From the NCBI RefSeq assembly GCF_041381155.1, contig NC_091137.1:25713351-25777350 (forward strand): DNA of 64,000 nucleotides, read 5' to 3'. Source of the DNA: Argopecten irradians. Taxonomy: Eukaryota; Mollusca; Bivalvia; Pectinida; Pectinidae. The notes below the pieces were generated by a model that was not told where the DNA came from, searched no databases, and was given only the letters and a program-made list of their open reading frames with translations. Numbering within the stretch: position 1 is the stretch's first letter; every line of letters starts with the position of its first letter. Positions 55,501 through 64,000 of this stretch are shown in pieces. Made by a program: the position numbers and the translations under genes.

Positions 55501-55713
55501 TTGTTGTGTTTCTCTTAAAAAGTGACTGTAGTTTGGGACACGGCAATATATTTATTATGTGACAAGTATGTTTTATGAACACCATGATAAAACAAACCTG
55601 TTCTGATGCAAGAATACGCAGGGGCGGAACTGACGACATTCCGTCCATTTTGACTTCTGGAAACCGCATACACCTTGCCAGATTCAACCCATACATATTT
55701 GAAACTGACCCAC
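49387..55713 (-). CDS. PLP-dependent acidic amino-acid decarboxylase (GAD/CSAD/GADL1 group), 3' eight exons, N-terminus missing
   Basis: Joined exons (minus strand): 55713-55598, 55119-54985, 54892-54711, 52543-52465, 51681-51482, 51137-51086, 50421-50332, 49560-49387. They make 1028 coding bases, 342 residues including a split first Gly. Phases agree at every junction. The fragment begins GGSVSNMYG and contains SGTTVIGAFDP, HVDAAWGG (Asp for the pyridine nitrogen) and the Schiff-base lysine in SLTWNPHKMMG. Then come YLFQPDKFYD, GDKSIQCGR, CFWYIP, YQPLGD and NFFR. This is a group II decarboxylase, expected to make GABA, hypotaurine/taurine precursors or beta-alanine. QCSVFL and YQPLGDHVNFFR lean toward GAD; DKFYD and KSIQCGR lean toward CSAD/GADL1. 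Substrate is therefore left open. About 150 N-terminal residues are not found. Confidence 0.93.
50332..50421 (-). CDS. Decarboxylase exon encoding CFWYIP
   Basis: The acceptor is TTATATTGTAG|CCT and the donor is TCAAAG|GTAATT, phase 0 on both sides, 30 codons. Encodes PEFTNICFWYIPQSMRNEEE and DDWRLRLSK. N-x-CFWYIPxS is one of the most conserved C-terminal motifs of the family. Confidence 0.92.
50500..50715 (+). repeat. Dispersed repeat R1, partial copy in a decarboxylase intron
   Basis: Shares ATGCCACCAAAGACAC, a CACATCCCACATTT-type segment and the 3' block AAAGATAATATCCTAAATTA, CTCGCCTTTTA with the copies at 33653-34115 and 63430-63890. Lies between the exons ending at 51086 and starting at 50421. 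Confidence 0.55.
51086..51137 (-). CDS. Decarboxylase 52-bp exon
   Basis: The acceptor is TTGATTACAG|A and the donor is ACTCAG|GTAATG. Encodes (R)FFANTIKDKEGFRLLTQ; the Arg codon is split with the previous exon. It corresponds to the REGF-type helix before CFWYIP. Confidence 0.9.
51482..51681 (-). CDS. Decarboxylase exon encoding YLFQPDKFYD
   Basis: The acceptor is GACGACAG|GAT and the donor is GCCAG|GTATAC (phase 2), 200 bp. Encodes DLLERSHSARAEYLFQPDKF, YDSTYDLGDKSIQCGRKVDV, LKLWVMWKSKGD and DNALDCA. The GDKxxQCGRxxDxxKxWxMWK block is diagnostic of the GAD/CSAD family. Confidence 0.95.
51838..52000. mobile_element. Long hairpin element in a decarboxylase intron
   Basis: Arms of about 74 bp (GTTGGATATGGAATTTATTC and its complement GAATAAATTCCATATCCAAC near the centre) flank a 15-base loop GAGCTTTAGCGAGTA. 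Immediately downstream, TTTCTACCACA (52007) and TGTGGTAGAAA (52302) form an outer inverted pair. Between them lie AGCCAATCAGAA and the near-palindrome GTTTATACCAC-GT-GTGGTATAAAC (52215-52238). The whole 51838-52312 block looks like one composite palindromic MITE. Confidence 0.7.
52465..52543 (-). CDS. Decarboxylase exon with the PLP-binding lysine
   Basis: The acceptor is TTTTTTCAG|A and the donor is CATAAG|GTAGAT. Encodes (R)ADSLTWNPHKMMGALNQ, CSVFLTRHK. The Lys in NPHK forms the Schiff base with PLP, so the visible catalytic core is intact. Confidence 0.95.
52588..52715 (+). repeat. Dispersed repeat R1, left half, interrupted by an insertion
   Basis: TTTAACTAACGTCCTATCAA, CAGCCATGGTCATGTAAGGA to GGTGTCTTCTTG. 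The sequence resumes at 54429 with TATAGTGCTATATTACTGAA. In the uninterrupted copy at 63430-63890 these parts are contiguous (GTGTCTTCTTGTATATGTGA). Confidence 0.7.
52716..54428 (-). mobile_element. Internally repetitive dispersed element H1 (possible Helitron relative), inserted in repeat R1
   Basis: On the minus strand it begins CAAGAGGCCCATGGACATTA and ends near GGCGATTAGAAAAGGCCACT, TGAGACTTCGC. The interior repeats a module of about 300 bp (ATTTCCTATGAGAATTGAGC-like, a CCCTCCCC block, AAGGCCTTAAGACC-like). Two plus-strand relatives lie at 56928-57986 and 59676-60633. In the relatives the 3' end has an AGGTCAC/GTGACCT inverted pair followed by CTAA, which resembles the hairpin plus CTRR end of Helitrons. 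No Rep/helicase is present. Confidence 0.6.
54429..54500 (+). repeat. Dispersed repeat R1, right half after the insertion
   Basis: Continues the R1 copy broken at 52715: TATTACTGAAGCAACACACC, CTATCCGGTGACATTATACT and AATCAGTCGTCCCACTC match the interior of the 63430-63890 copy. Confidence 0.65.
54711..54892 (-). CDS. Decarboxylase exon with HVDAAWGG
   Basis: The acceptor is TTTTTCAAG|GGC and the donor is GAAAG|GTACAA (phase 2), 182 bp. Encodes GEEPLCVVATSGTTVIGAFD, PLNEVADICEKYKLWMHVDA and AWGGAVLLSKKHKTLMSGVE. Asp in HVDAAW contacts the PLP ring nitrogen. Confidence 0.95.
54985..55119 (-). CDS. Decarboxylase exon (AHFSVKKGAAFLG)
   Basis: The acceptor is TTTCATTACAG|GCA and the donor is TCTAAG|GTATTG, phase 0 on both sides, 45 codons. 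Encodes AHFSVKKGAAFLGFGMKNVV and GRMSTTDLEQKIQTLKSK. (S/A)HxSxxKxAxxLG is the conserved PLP-ring stacking segment. Confidence 0.94.
55348..55510 (+). repeat. 46-bp minisatellite, about 3.5 copies, in a decarboxylase intron
   Basis: Units begin GGAGGCTGCGGTATGGC and end GTGTGGTATGTTTTC with moderate divergence. A TG-rich tract (GTGTGTGAGTGTGTGTGAAC) precedes it at 55275-55330. Confidence 0.85.
55598..55713 (-). CDS. Decarboxylase, most 5' exon recognised (GGSVSNMYG)
   Basis: The acceptor is TATTGATTGTAG|GT and the donor is GAACAG|GTTTGT. Encodes (G)GSVSNMYGLNLARC, MRFPEVKMDG and LRILASEQ. The first Gly codon is split, so at least one coding exon lies upstream. I could not find an HPRFFNQL-type exon between here and 64000. 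Confidence 0.93.
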
Positions 55714-56472
55714 CTACAATCAATATACCAGTGTATTTTGTCAGTATATATTATTTTATTGACAATCACTCATTTCATTTAATCATTAATGAATAATATT
55801 GGTTAAGACGGAAAGCAAATATTTATTGCCCCAGAACATTAAGAAAATCATTCGTCGACGGTTGCCACGGTTAGGGACTTGGGTGTCAGCCTTCAGCAAT
55901 ATAAACAGTATCCCCACACAGGAGGGTTCTCACTCATTACAACACTGACACAATATTTACTAATTCCATAACGATAATCACAGGACAGTAACGCTGCCTA
56001 CACCCATTCATAAATAAATATATATATATATTTTTAAGATAAAATATATATTAAAAGCTTATTATTATCTTTACATGCGCTCTTAATAAATATCCAGTCA
56101 TGCATATATACACTTTTATACGACAAGTTACCTATGTCCCATACATAAGAACACGCTTACTTCCACATATATACACTGACCATACATATGTACTAGTTAC
56201 TTATGGAAATAAGTGTATTATGAGTAAATACAAGAAAATTATACGATAATCAATAATGTGTATAATCTATAAAGAATCCTCAAACAACTATACTTTTTTT
56301 ATTATAAGATGGCTTGTATATAAAAGCTCTAAAAGTGAGAAAACTAGTGGTTTAATATGTATATCAAAGATAGTTTAGATAAATATCTACATCTGTATTA
56401 CTCAATCTAATTAGAATTAGATTTGCAATTCCGTTCCACTTCGATGCTTTATGAGGAGTATTATTTAAACAA
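55714..56472. other. Upstream intron or flank of the decarboxylase gene
   Basis: AT-rich, no exon recognised. The missing N-terminal exons may be short and overlooked, or outside the window. Confidence 0.35.
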
Positions 56473-56812
56473 GGGTACTAGGGGACCCTTCATATGAAAT
56501 CTGAGACAAATCCCTTTGTCATTTTATGAAAATAGAGGTAACAATTTCAAACTATCAAAATTCAAAATTACTTCATGAGCAATAGGTCTACCTGCAGTAC
56601 GTTCTAAGAAATAGCGACAACAAACTTTAAGTATCAAAATCCAAGATGGCTCCCTGGCGGCCATCTTGAAGTATGTCCCAAAATACAATATGCAGAACTA
56701 GAGCCTTACGGGAACCTACCTATGAAATTTGAGATGGATTCCTTCAGTACTTTATGAGAAATAGCGGTAACAAACTTCAACTATCAAAATTCAATATGGC
56801 TGCCTGTCGGGG
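56473..56812 (+). repeat. Dispersed repeat with two internal modules
   Basis: The phrase TATGAAATCTGAGACAAATC (then CCTATGAAATTTGAGATGGA), AGAAATAGCGGTAACAAACT and CTATCAAAATTCAA-ATGGCT recurs within the block about every 100-230 bases. No coding content. Confidence 0.6.
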
Positions 56813-56927
56813 CCCTAATTATATAACTATATAGCTTCGATAGAAAAATCATACATGCATTGATGATAGGTCACATGTGTATACCATGGGTATAGAGATC
56901 ACACAAAATATAAACATACATACTGAT

Positions 56928-57986
56928 AAACAAGAGGCCCATGGCCTTAACGGTCACCTGAGTTTGAATATATAATGAAACAAATAAAAGACATATAAAC
57001 ACTATATACTGGGCCTTGAAGTTGGTCAATGATTTTATAAATTTGACTTTTTAGTCTATGAAGAGTATTTGCTTCCATCAAACCTGTGAACTTAGAAGAA
57101 GAATTTTTTGAAATTTTAGTCATTTTGACCCTGTTTGGTCCCGCCCTTCTGGTCCCAGAGGGTCATCGAGGACCGATATGAATGTTAAAATGCTATATCT
57201 CAGGCTAATAATTTTAATCAAGTTTGACTCATTTCCTATGAAAATAGAGCAAATAATGTTCATAAATGTGTTTTTCCTAAATAAACTAAAGTAAACTTGA
57301 TCACCTCCCCAAGGGAAAACGTGAGACCCCAGTCTCATACATTGTATAATTCACAAATTTTGTAAAAGACTTTAAGACCTTTCTTTCTATGAAAAGTATT
57401 TGATTCTACCATTTCAAAAATGTCAAAAGAATTATTTTGAAGTTTTAGACTATTTGGCCCCTTTTGACCCACCTTAAGGGCCCTGAGGGTCAGTCATAGA
57501 AAATTTGTTAATAGTATTTAATGGCCATCTCATACTGATAATTCTGACAACATTTAAATCTTATGCTCAAAAATATGTTTTCCCTATATAAACTATAATC
57601 AACTTAACCCCCTCCCCAGAGGGAAACGAGAGACCCCAAGGTCATATAATTTATAATTGTTGTAAAGGACCTTACGACCTTTCTATTTATGAAGAGTAAT
57701 ACATTCTACCACATCTGTGAGTAGAGAAGAAGATTTTAAAAATTTTAGTCAATTTTACCCCTTTTAGACCTCCCACAGCCCCCTGGGGGATGGGGACCAT
57801 ATAATTAACAATTTTGATTGGCCTAATGCCTTAGAAGGTTTGTGCAAAATTTCATTGAAATTGCTTCCGCAGTTTTGGAGAAGAAGTCGAAAATGTAAAT
57901 TGTTTACGGAAATACTACGCACGACGGACGACGTACGACGGACGACGACGGACAAAGGCGATTAGAATAGGTCACTTGTGACCTAA
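56928..57986 (+). mobile_element. Dispersed element H1, plus-strand copy 2
   Basis: Starts CAAGAGGCCCATGGCCTTAA, CGGTCACCTGAG. It contains several modules of about 300 bp with TTTCCTATGAAAATAGAGCA and CTCCCCAAGGGAAAACG, a tail of ACGACGGACGACG repeats, and ends AATAGGTCACTTGTGACCTA, A. The AGGTCAC-TT-GTGACCT hairpin directly precedes CTAA. See the copies at 52716-54428 and 59676-60633. Confidence 0.7.
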
Positions 57987-58269
57987 AAAGGAACAAAAGC
58001 AAGTTTGTTAAAGATATGTTAATGGAAACAGTTTTATATATGTATCTGTACCAAAAATAAGATCTCTCTGATTCCGAGGGTAGAATATCTATATTCACAT
58101 ATGAAAAGGTAATTTTGTTTCATACCTTGACGTTTTCATATCAATATAATATCACCCCGCCATTTGAAGTTCGAAGAAAACCGGGAATGAAAGTCAATTT
58201 ATATACATGAAAATTGCGAGATATTTTAAAGCAAATCATGTTGTTTGCATCGTTTATATTAGCATATAA

Positions 58270-58372
58270 TTTCATGAGGTTGTATTGCATGGGTAGCCAT
58301 GTAATACGGCTTCAGACGGCACAAGTGTATTAAATGGAATGGGTCGGTATGACACCGGTATGAGAGAAAAGG
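58270..58372 (-). repeat. Dispersed relative of the 65-bp satellite unit, reverse orientation
   Basis: On the minus strand it reads CTCTCATACCGGTGTCATAC, CGACCCATTCC, AATACACTTGTGCCGTCTGA and AGCCGTATTACATGGCTACC. It aligns with 16895-16990 beyond the 65-bp core, which defines a dispersed element of about 110 bp. Confidence 0.6.
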
Positions 58373-58399
58373 ATAATATCAGCTAGTTTTCTTGCCACA

Positions 58400-59675
58400 T
58401 AATCTTCATTTATAGCAGATGGTACTTAAATTATACGCTACCCTGTTTTATATAGGGGGAGGGGGATCGACAGTAGAATGTCATACATCTTGGCCGTTAC
58501 AACATCTCGGTCTCATAATAAGTCACTAATTAATAATAATTATTGTTGTGGGTAGGAAATCACATGGATATATGGATCACAACTGTTTTAATTTCAAAGT
58601 ATCGATACGCAATAGCTAAAAACCAAGGTTTTAGATTAGGCATAAGTATAAAGAAATAATATAATTGTCACCGTCGTAAGAAAAATACTCAAACAATGTC
58701 TCACCATATGCATATTTAATGTTGATTACCGTCACCTATACATGCATACACAAATATACGTTGTATCTCTACCACCGACAAAACGTGATAATTAGCTAGT
58801 TATACATACATGTGTTCCTGATTTATTTACATTGATTGACTGTTCACAACAATCTATATCTAACAACATGGCGACCACTAACTCAGTATTACCCAATCAT
58901 CACAAACTGGCATTATTAGTCGATTAAAGCCAATCGACACTGTCAATTTTCTCTTTGCTTTTATCAACGTGTTAACATCACAGAGAGAAGACCTTTTGTC
59001 TCTCTGGTAACTTAATGCTTTAAACGACGAGATAAAAACTTATATGAAGAATTTTTAAATTTGAACTCAGAAAATATTCAAGGTTATTCATTGTTTAGTT
59101 TTCAATGACTCGTGGCATTAGCTGACGTAAATCCGTCCCTTAGATCTAACCTGACGATAAGATAGATATTAGAAGTAATTTAAAGTCTTTCAAATGAAAT
59201 GTGGCGATCTAGGAGACAAGGCTGTTCATTATCTATACACATTTCACTGTCAATCAAGATAAAGTTTACACTTATGGAAAATTAGTACTAATACTATAAA
59301 AGCGTGCAGGCGTGATGGTTGCTTTTGACAAAATAAGATCGTTTTCCTTGACTTTCCTGGGAAACACACAATCTAGGAATTTCAGAGTTTTTGCAAATCA
59401 ATTGAAAATCGCTATTCAGTAGTTTTAGGAATAGGGTTTGAAGTACGTTCATTCTAACTGAAGTCAACTATACAGCCAGAAGTCCTCAGTAACTTATACA
59501 TGTACGAATGTAAAATCGTGCTTAGATCGTTACGGTAAAATATATAGATACATTAGATATGATTACAGCTAAAAATCATTTTCATTTTCAGCTCTTATAT
59601 GTGCTTTTAAATAAAAATATTTGTATTGTATGTCTTGTAATAATGATAGTAAGTTGTTGTGGCCAATGAAATATT
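58400..59675. other. Gene-free stretch
   Basis: No exon, array or element termini recognised. Confidence 0.4.
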
Positions 59676-60633
59676 ACCAAGAAACCCCTATGCCTTAGTG
59701 ATCCCCTGAGTTCGGATTCAGAATGAAACAAAGACATATGGACAATATATATTGACCTATCAGGCCCTTGAAATCAGTCAGTGATTTTATAAATTTGACT
59801 TTTCAATCTATGAAGAGTATTTGGTTCATCAAATTTGTGAATTCAAAAGAAGACTTTTTTTTTAATTCTTAGTCATTTTGACCACGTTTAGCTTCATCCA
59901 ACGGGTCCCTACGGGTCAATGAGGACGTATATGGATATGTTAAAATGCTATATATCAGGGTAATATTTCTAACAAAGTTTGAATCATTTACTATAGAAAT
60001 TGAGCAAATAATGCTCATCAATGTTTTTTTTCCTATATAAACTATAGTAAACTTGACTTCCTCCCAAGGTGGAAACTTAAGACCCCATTGTCGTATAATT
60101 CACAATTTTTTAAAGGACCTTAAGACCTTTCCATCTATTAAGAGGATTTTCAGAATATTTTTTGAAGTTTTAGCCTATTTGCCCCTGTTGGCCTCGCCCC
60201 TCTGCCCCCAGGGGGTCGGCCAGGACCAATATTGATATTATATTAAAATGCTATCTCAGACTAATAATTCTAACCAACTTTGACTCATTTCCTATGAAAA
60301 TTGAGCAAAAATGCTCATAGATGTGTTTTCCCTACATAAACTTTAGTCAACTTGATCGCCCTTAAGGCCCCTGGGGGTCAGTTATGGACAATTTGTTAAT
60401 ATAATTCAATGGCCATCTCAAACTGATAATTCTACCAATATTTGAGTCATTTCTTATTACAAATGACCAAATAGTGTTCAAAACTGTGTTTTCCCTATAT
60501 AAACTTTAGTAAATTTGATCCCCTCCCCAGGGGAAACATGAGACCCCAGGGTCATATAATTCACATTTTATGTCAAGGACATTAAGAGATTTCTTTCTAT
60601 GAAGAGTATTTGACTTCGTCTCAGGTGACCTAA
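59676..60633 (+). mobile_element. Dispersed element H1, plus-strand copy 3
   Basis: A diverged start (CAAGAAACCCCTATGCCTTA) and the same internal modules, for example TTTCCTATGAAAATTGAGCA and CCTCCCCAGGGGAAAC. It ends GACTTCGTCTCAGGTGACCT, AA. The terminal CAGGTGACCTAA matches the expected 3' end of copy 2. Confidence 0.65.
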
Positions 60634-60639
60634 CAACTT

Positions 60640-62369
60640 TTCTGTCCTGTGAGCATAAAAAATACAACACTGGTAGTGCACTACACCTGGATAGGTGATC
60701 GACACCAAAACTCCATTACAGGCAATGAACAGTACCCAAGGCTACATGTTATTTTCACTTTTGGGTGTCTGGTAATCTGAATCTAGATTATATTTGGACT
60801 TATAAAAGATCTACTTTTGCTCAGAACAAAACCAGAAAGAATGTCGAGAATTAATTTAAATAATTAAGCTACCTTATATTTATATGTACTTATATTGAAA
60901 AAAATCTATTATTTTGATAAAGTTAACAAAAAACAAATAAACAAATAAATAAAAAAAGTCATACTTTAAAACTTTTTTTTTCTTCACAAAAAGTATTATC
61001 AATCTGATTTCATTAATTTAGCTATAATTGATATATATATTGTATATAGCAAATGTTTGATACAACATCCTTCATTTAATAAAGTCTTAACAATGTTGAC
61101 TTTGTTTACATATTTGATAACCATCTTCAAACTTTGTTTGATACTTTCTATTTTAAACTTGAACAATAAGTTCTAACATTTCGATAACATATTGATAACT
61201 ACAACATTATATGGTTTATAGTGTACACCTTTCGTTCATTCAGGTATACACACATCAATTTCAATTCTCTATACTATATCTGGTGACTAGTATGTTAGTT
61301 ACAGGTAATACACTTCATTATAAGATGGCAGAATTAGTGTCAGTGTGGCAAAATACACACCAGAACAATACGTATAGATTTGGGGTTGTGTTGGGGATAA
61401 GTGAGCTCGGGGTGTATATTGTAGACGCATGTTTGGAATACACATAACGTGCAATATACAGGGTATTAATAGAAATGTAATAAATGTAAATGTGTATATT
61501 TGATCTTCATTTTCCGAAGAAAAAAATATTAATATTGCATAATGTATAACAACCGTTTTCATTTGAAGAATAGGCACATTTTGATAAAGATTTTTTTCTC
61601 AGAGATTAAGAGGACTGGTAGATTTTACTGTACTTATCAGTACCGTACATCAAACACATCAGCTACATGTGCATAGATCTAAATACATGTAGTAATGGAA
61701 CGAAGTGTATAATCTAAATTGTCTGGGTGAAAATAAAAATAATTAATCTGTATTTGATTGAAATATTATATATTATGTATGTTAAACATTTCAAAGATAT
61801 CTGTTGACAACATAATTTATATGACACTCGACATTATTTAAATGCAATTACATGTCATCACTTTAAGTTTATATTCTAATACATGTACAGGACATTTGAT
61901 TGATTTCAATAAAGAACTCATGTTAATATATCATCCGAAATGACAATAAAAAGAATAAATCAACATTAAATATATGACAACAGAGCTTTAGATATTATAC
62001 TAACTAAATCTCTGATATAAAATGCAAATTACACTCATCAACATTTATTCTGAAAGCTTTTAGAATTATAAGATTGTATTATGATAAATGTTAATATCAT
62101 TAAATCATTAAACTTTAAGAAATTAATTAACAACAGAGAATTCAATTACACTATTGAAATATCTAGTAATACCTGAACTTCGTAACACTAACACTGTTAC
62201 CATAAATGAGACAATGATAATAATTAGTTAAAAAAATACAGGTACACGGGTACAGGTGTCCAATGGCGCGGTCCATTACCTGTATAGCGATTTTAGTGGT
62301 TTGTTTGAGTTTACGGCCATTCGACAACTAAGGTAATTTTAATATCCGGATTTAACCAATGATTACATG
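60640..62369. other. Gene-free AT-rich stretch
   Basis: No exon recognised. The open frames at 61211-61577 overlap on both strands and show no family. Confidence 0.4.
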
Positions 62370-62373
62370 TTAA

Positions 62374-62956
62374 GGATGTACACCTCTGAGAAGTCAAAAT
62401 TTTCTTGTATTAAACTTTTTTTCCTCATATAGCTTTTTGGAAATAGGAGTTCATACCATAGAAGAACTTTTTTGCCCCATTTTAATATCTGTTATTTTTC
62501 AATAATTTAGAGTAAAAATAAAAGTGTTAAAATTACTATTAAATGTTAAAATAAAATGACAAAAGCGTATCATTTCACACATTTATGCTTACTACTTTAA
62601 TGGTAATTTTAACGAAGCTAGTAAAGAATTACAGCAAAACATAACTCGATGCAGCTAAATATACTGGTGCAGTGATGATTTAAGTAAAACACTTTAAGCA
62701 AAAAATGCCAAAACTTTGGCTCTAATCAAAGCGAAAAAAAGCACACTTTCAAAATGGCCGCCAAATAGGTCATTTCTTAAAATCCCCGTATAAAAAATCT
62801 AATAAGAATAGAAATGTAATTTTTTGACAAAATTTGCAACTGGCAACTTGCTACAAATAGTACAGATATTGATAAATTTTATTTGAAAATCTCATAACTT
62901 CTTTGATATATATCGAAAGAGACTCCAACGGGACTGAAACCTCAGAAGAATACATA
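62374..62956 (+). mobile_element. TTAA-type MITE, family B, internally deleted copy
   Basis: The left end GGATGTACACCTCTGAGAAG follows TTAA (62370-62373). Compared with 25675-26678, about 430 bp of interior is missing between CATACCAT and the block GTTATTTTTCAATAATTTAG. The right end keeps CTCAGAAGAATACAT but has lost the final CC and TTAA. Confidence 0.8.
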
Positions 62957-63429
62957 ATAAAAAGGCAAGTCAGAAGTAAAACACAGATTGTAAATGTTGA
63001 TGAAACGATGAAATGTCGAGTTGATACGATGATAAGATGAGAAAACGTTCATATTTTGTTTAATTTTCTTTGAGATAATTGAAAGTACGAATAGGTATGT
63101 CTCACAACATGGAACAAAGTGTACATGTCGGAGACATCGTGATACTTATAATTATCTCGTATGTTTTAAAAATCGATTCAGTGCAGTTCGGAGCCTGTAA
63201 TTTAGTAGTGCACTATTCCATTCATTTTTTTATTTCCGTCAGTTTACTACTTATTGGAATAACATAACATAACTGTTATATGTATACAATACCATAAAAA
63301 CTACACCGAAATTATTGGGAGACGGAGTAGAATTTCCATGGCCTAAAATATCAATTTTGCTAATTTACGTATATCAATTATATTTTCGCTGTATAACAAT
63401 TACATTAACTTGTTCATATATATGGTTTA

Positions 63430-63890
63430 AAGGGTTAGCTTACACTCAACTGTATGGACATCCGCGCGACGTCAGATTGTCACTTTAAATGTATGAGGTG
63501 TGAAGCGTGTATGTAGTGTGTTGTTTTGGGGACTGCGGTATTTTCGTGTTGTGTCTTCTTGTATATGTGAACTTATATTATCACTGAAATATGCTGCCAA
63601 AGACACATAGCAACACACCCCATCCCGTCACATTATATTCACAAATAGTCGTCCCACTCCCTGTATGCTGAGTGCTAAGCAGGAGCAGAAACTACAACTG
63701 TTATACTTTGTTGTGTCACGGCTAGTGGGCATAACTATATCACAGGGTCGAGCGCTGAACAGAAGCGGTGTCAAGTGAGACGTTAAGAAGATGAAGGTCA
63801 GTTAGAAAAAAAAGAAATATAATATCCTAGATTAAGTCGCCTTTTTACCAATAATCAATAGGGGCAGCAGGTAATACGCCCTACCTGCAG
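63430..63890 (+). repeat. Dispersed repeat R1, uninterrupted copy
   Basis: Contains TTCGTGTTGTGTCTTCTTGT, ATGCTGCCAAAGACACA, GTCGTCCCACTCCCTGTATG, GCAGAAACTACAACTG, the segment AGCGCTGAAC and the 3' block AATATCCTAGATTAAGTCGC. It serves as the reference showing that 52715 and 54429 were once adjacent. Confidence 0.65.
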
Positions 63891-64000
63891 GGTCATCTAT
63901 TGAAAAACAAAGTTGTGTAGTCTTAAACTGAAATTAACGGCGTTTACACTATAAAGTTACCACTGACTGCAAATTATACTTAAATGTTAGTATCACTAAA

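Overview
This is AT-rich animal DNA, most likely from a bivalve or a related mollusc. Three things point that way: spliced genes with short exons and GT/AG introns, a secreted poly(3-hydroxybutyrate) depolymerase-like esterase, and a dense load of tRNA-type SINEs, MITEs, a possible Helitron-like family and minisatellites that resemble repeats I associate with bivalves. The lineage is inferred; I could not search for it.

Two genes can be reconstructed, both on the minus strand. Gene 1 (21318 down to 7650) is complete: nine exons, 984 coding bases, 327 residues. It encodes a secreted PHB-depolymerase-like alpha/beta hydrolase with GISSG (Ser28), SGTSD (Asp113), AEHCM (His148), the HGC motif and the aromatic CWDWWGY motif. 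Gene 2 (55713 down to 49387) is the C-terminal 342 residues of a PLP-dependent acidic amino-acid decarboxylase of the GAD/CSAD/GADL1 group, on eight exons. Its N-terminal exons are not recognised upstream. A single orphan signal-peptide exon (6566 down to 6500) suggests the start of a third minus-strand gene.

The most striking feature is the 51-bp array at 7964-15825, about 154 copies. It is not anonymous satellite DNA. Its right end lies inside exon 8 of the esterase gene, and each unit is a copy of the exon 8/intron 8 junction: the codons for the [12 protein letters not shown] segment, the 5' splice site G|GTAATT, and a few intron bases. Both ends of the array show the short homology (TAAAG) that could have seeded the first duplication. 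Because 51 is a multiple of three, each extra unit is in frame, and the first units after exon 8 carry usable splice donors of the same phase. The last exon, with 20 residues and the stop, lies beyond the array, about 8.1 kb away.

Layout: 1-2.5 kb, MITEs. 2.7-3.4 kb, 47-bp array. 4.0-4.8 kb, 35-bp array. 5.2-5.5 kb, reverse-transcriptase remnant. 6.5 kb, orphan signal-peptide exon. 7.65-21.3 kb, esterase gene with the 51-bp array in its last intron. 21.4-49 kb, no recognisable gene, but a LINE-tail-like stretch, a CAT/ATC microsatellite, SINEs, two abutting TTAA-flanked MITEs, a 1.6-kb inverted-repeat element and degenerate minisatellites. 48.35-49.15 kb, 65-bp array just 3' of the decarboxylase gene. 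49.4-55.7 kb, decarboxylase exons, with an element inserted into an older repeat in one intron. 55.8-64 kb, mainly dispersed repeats.
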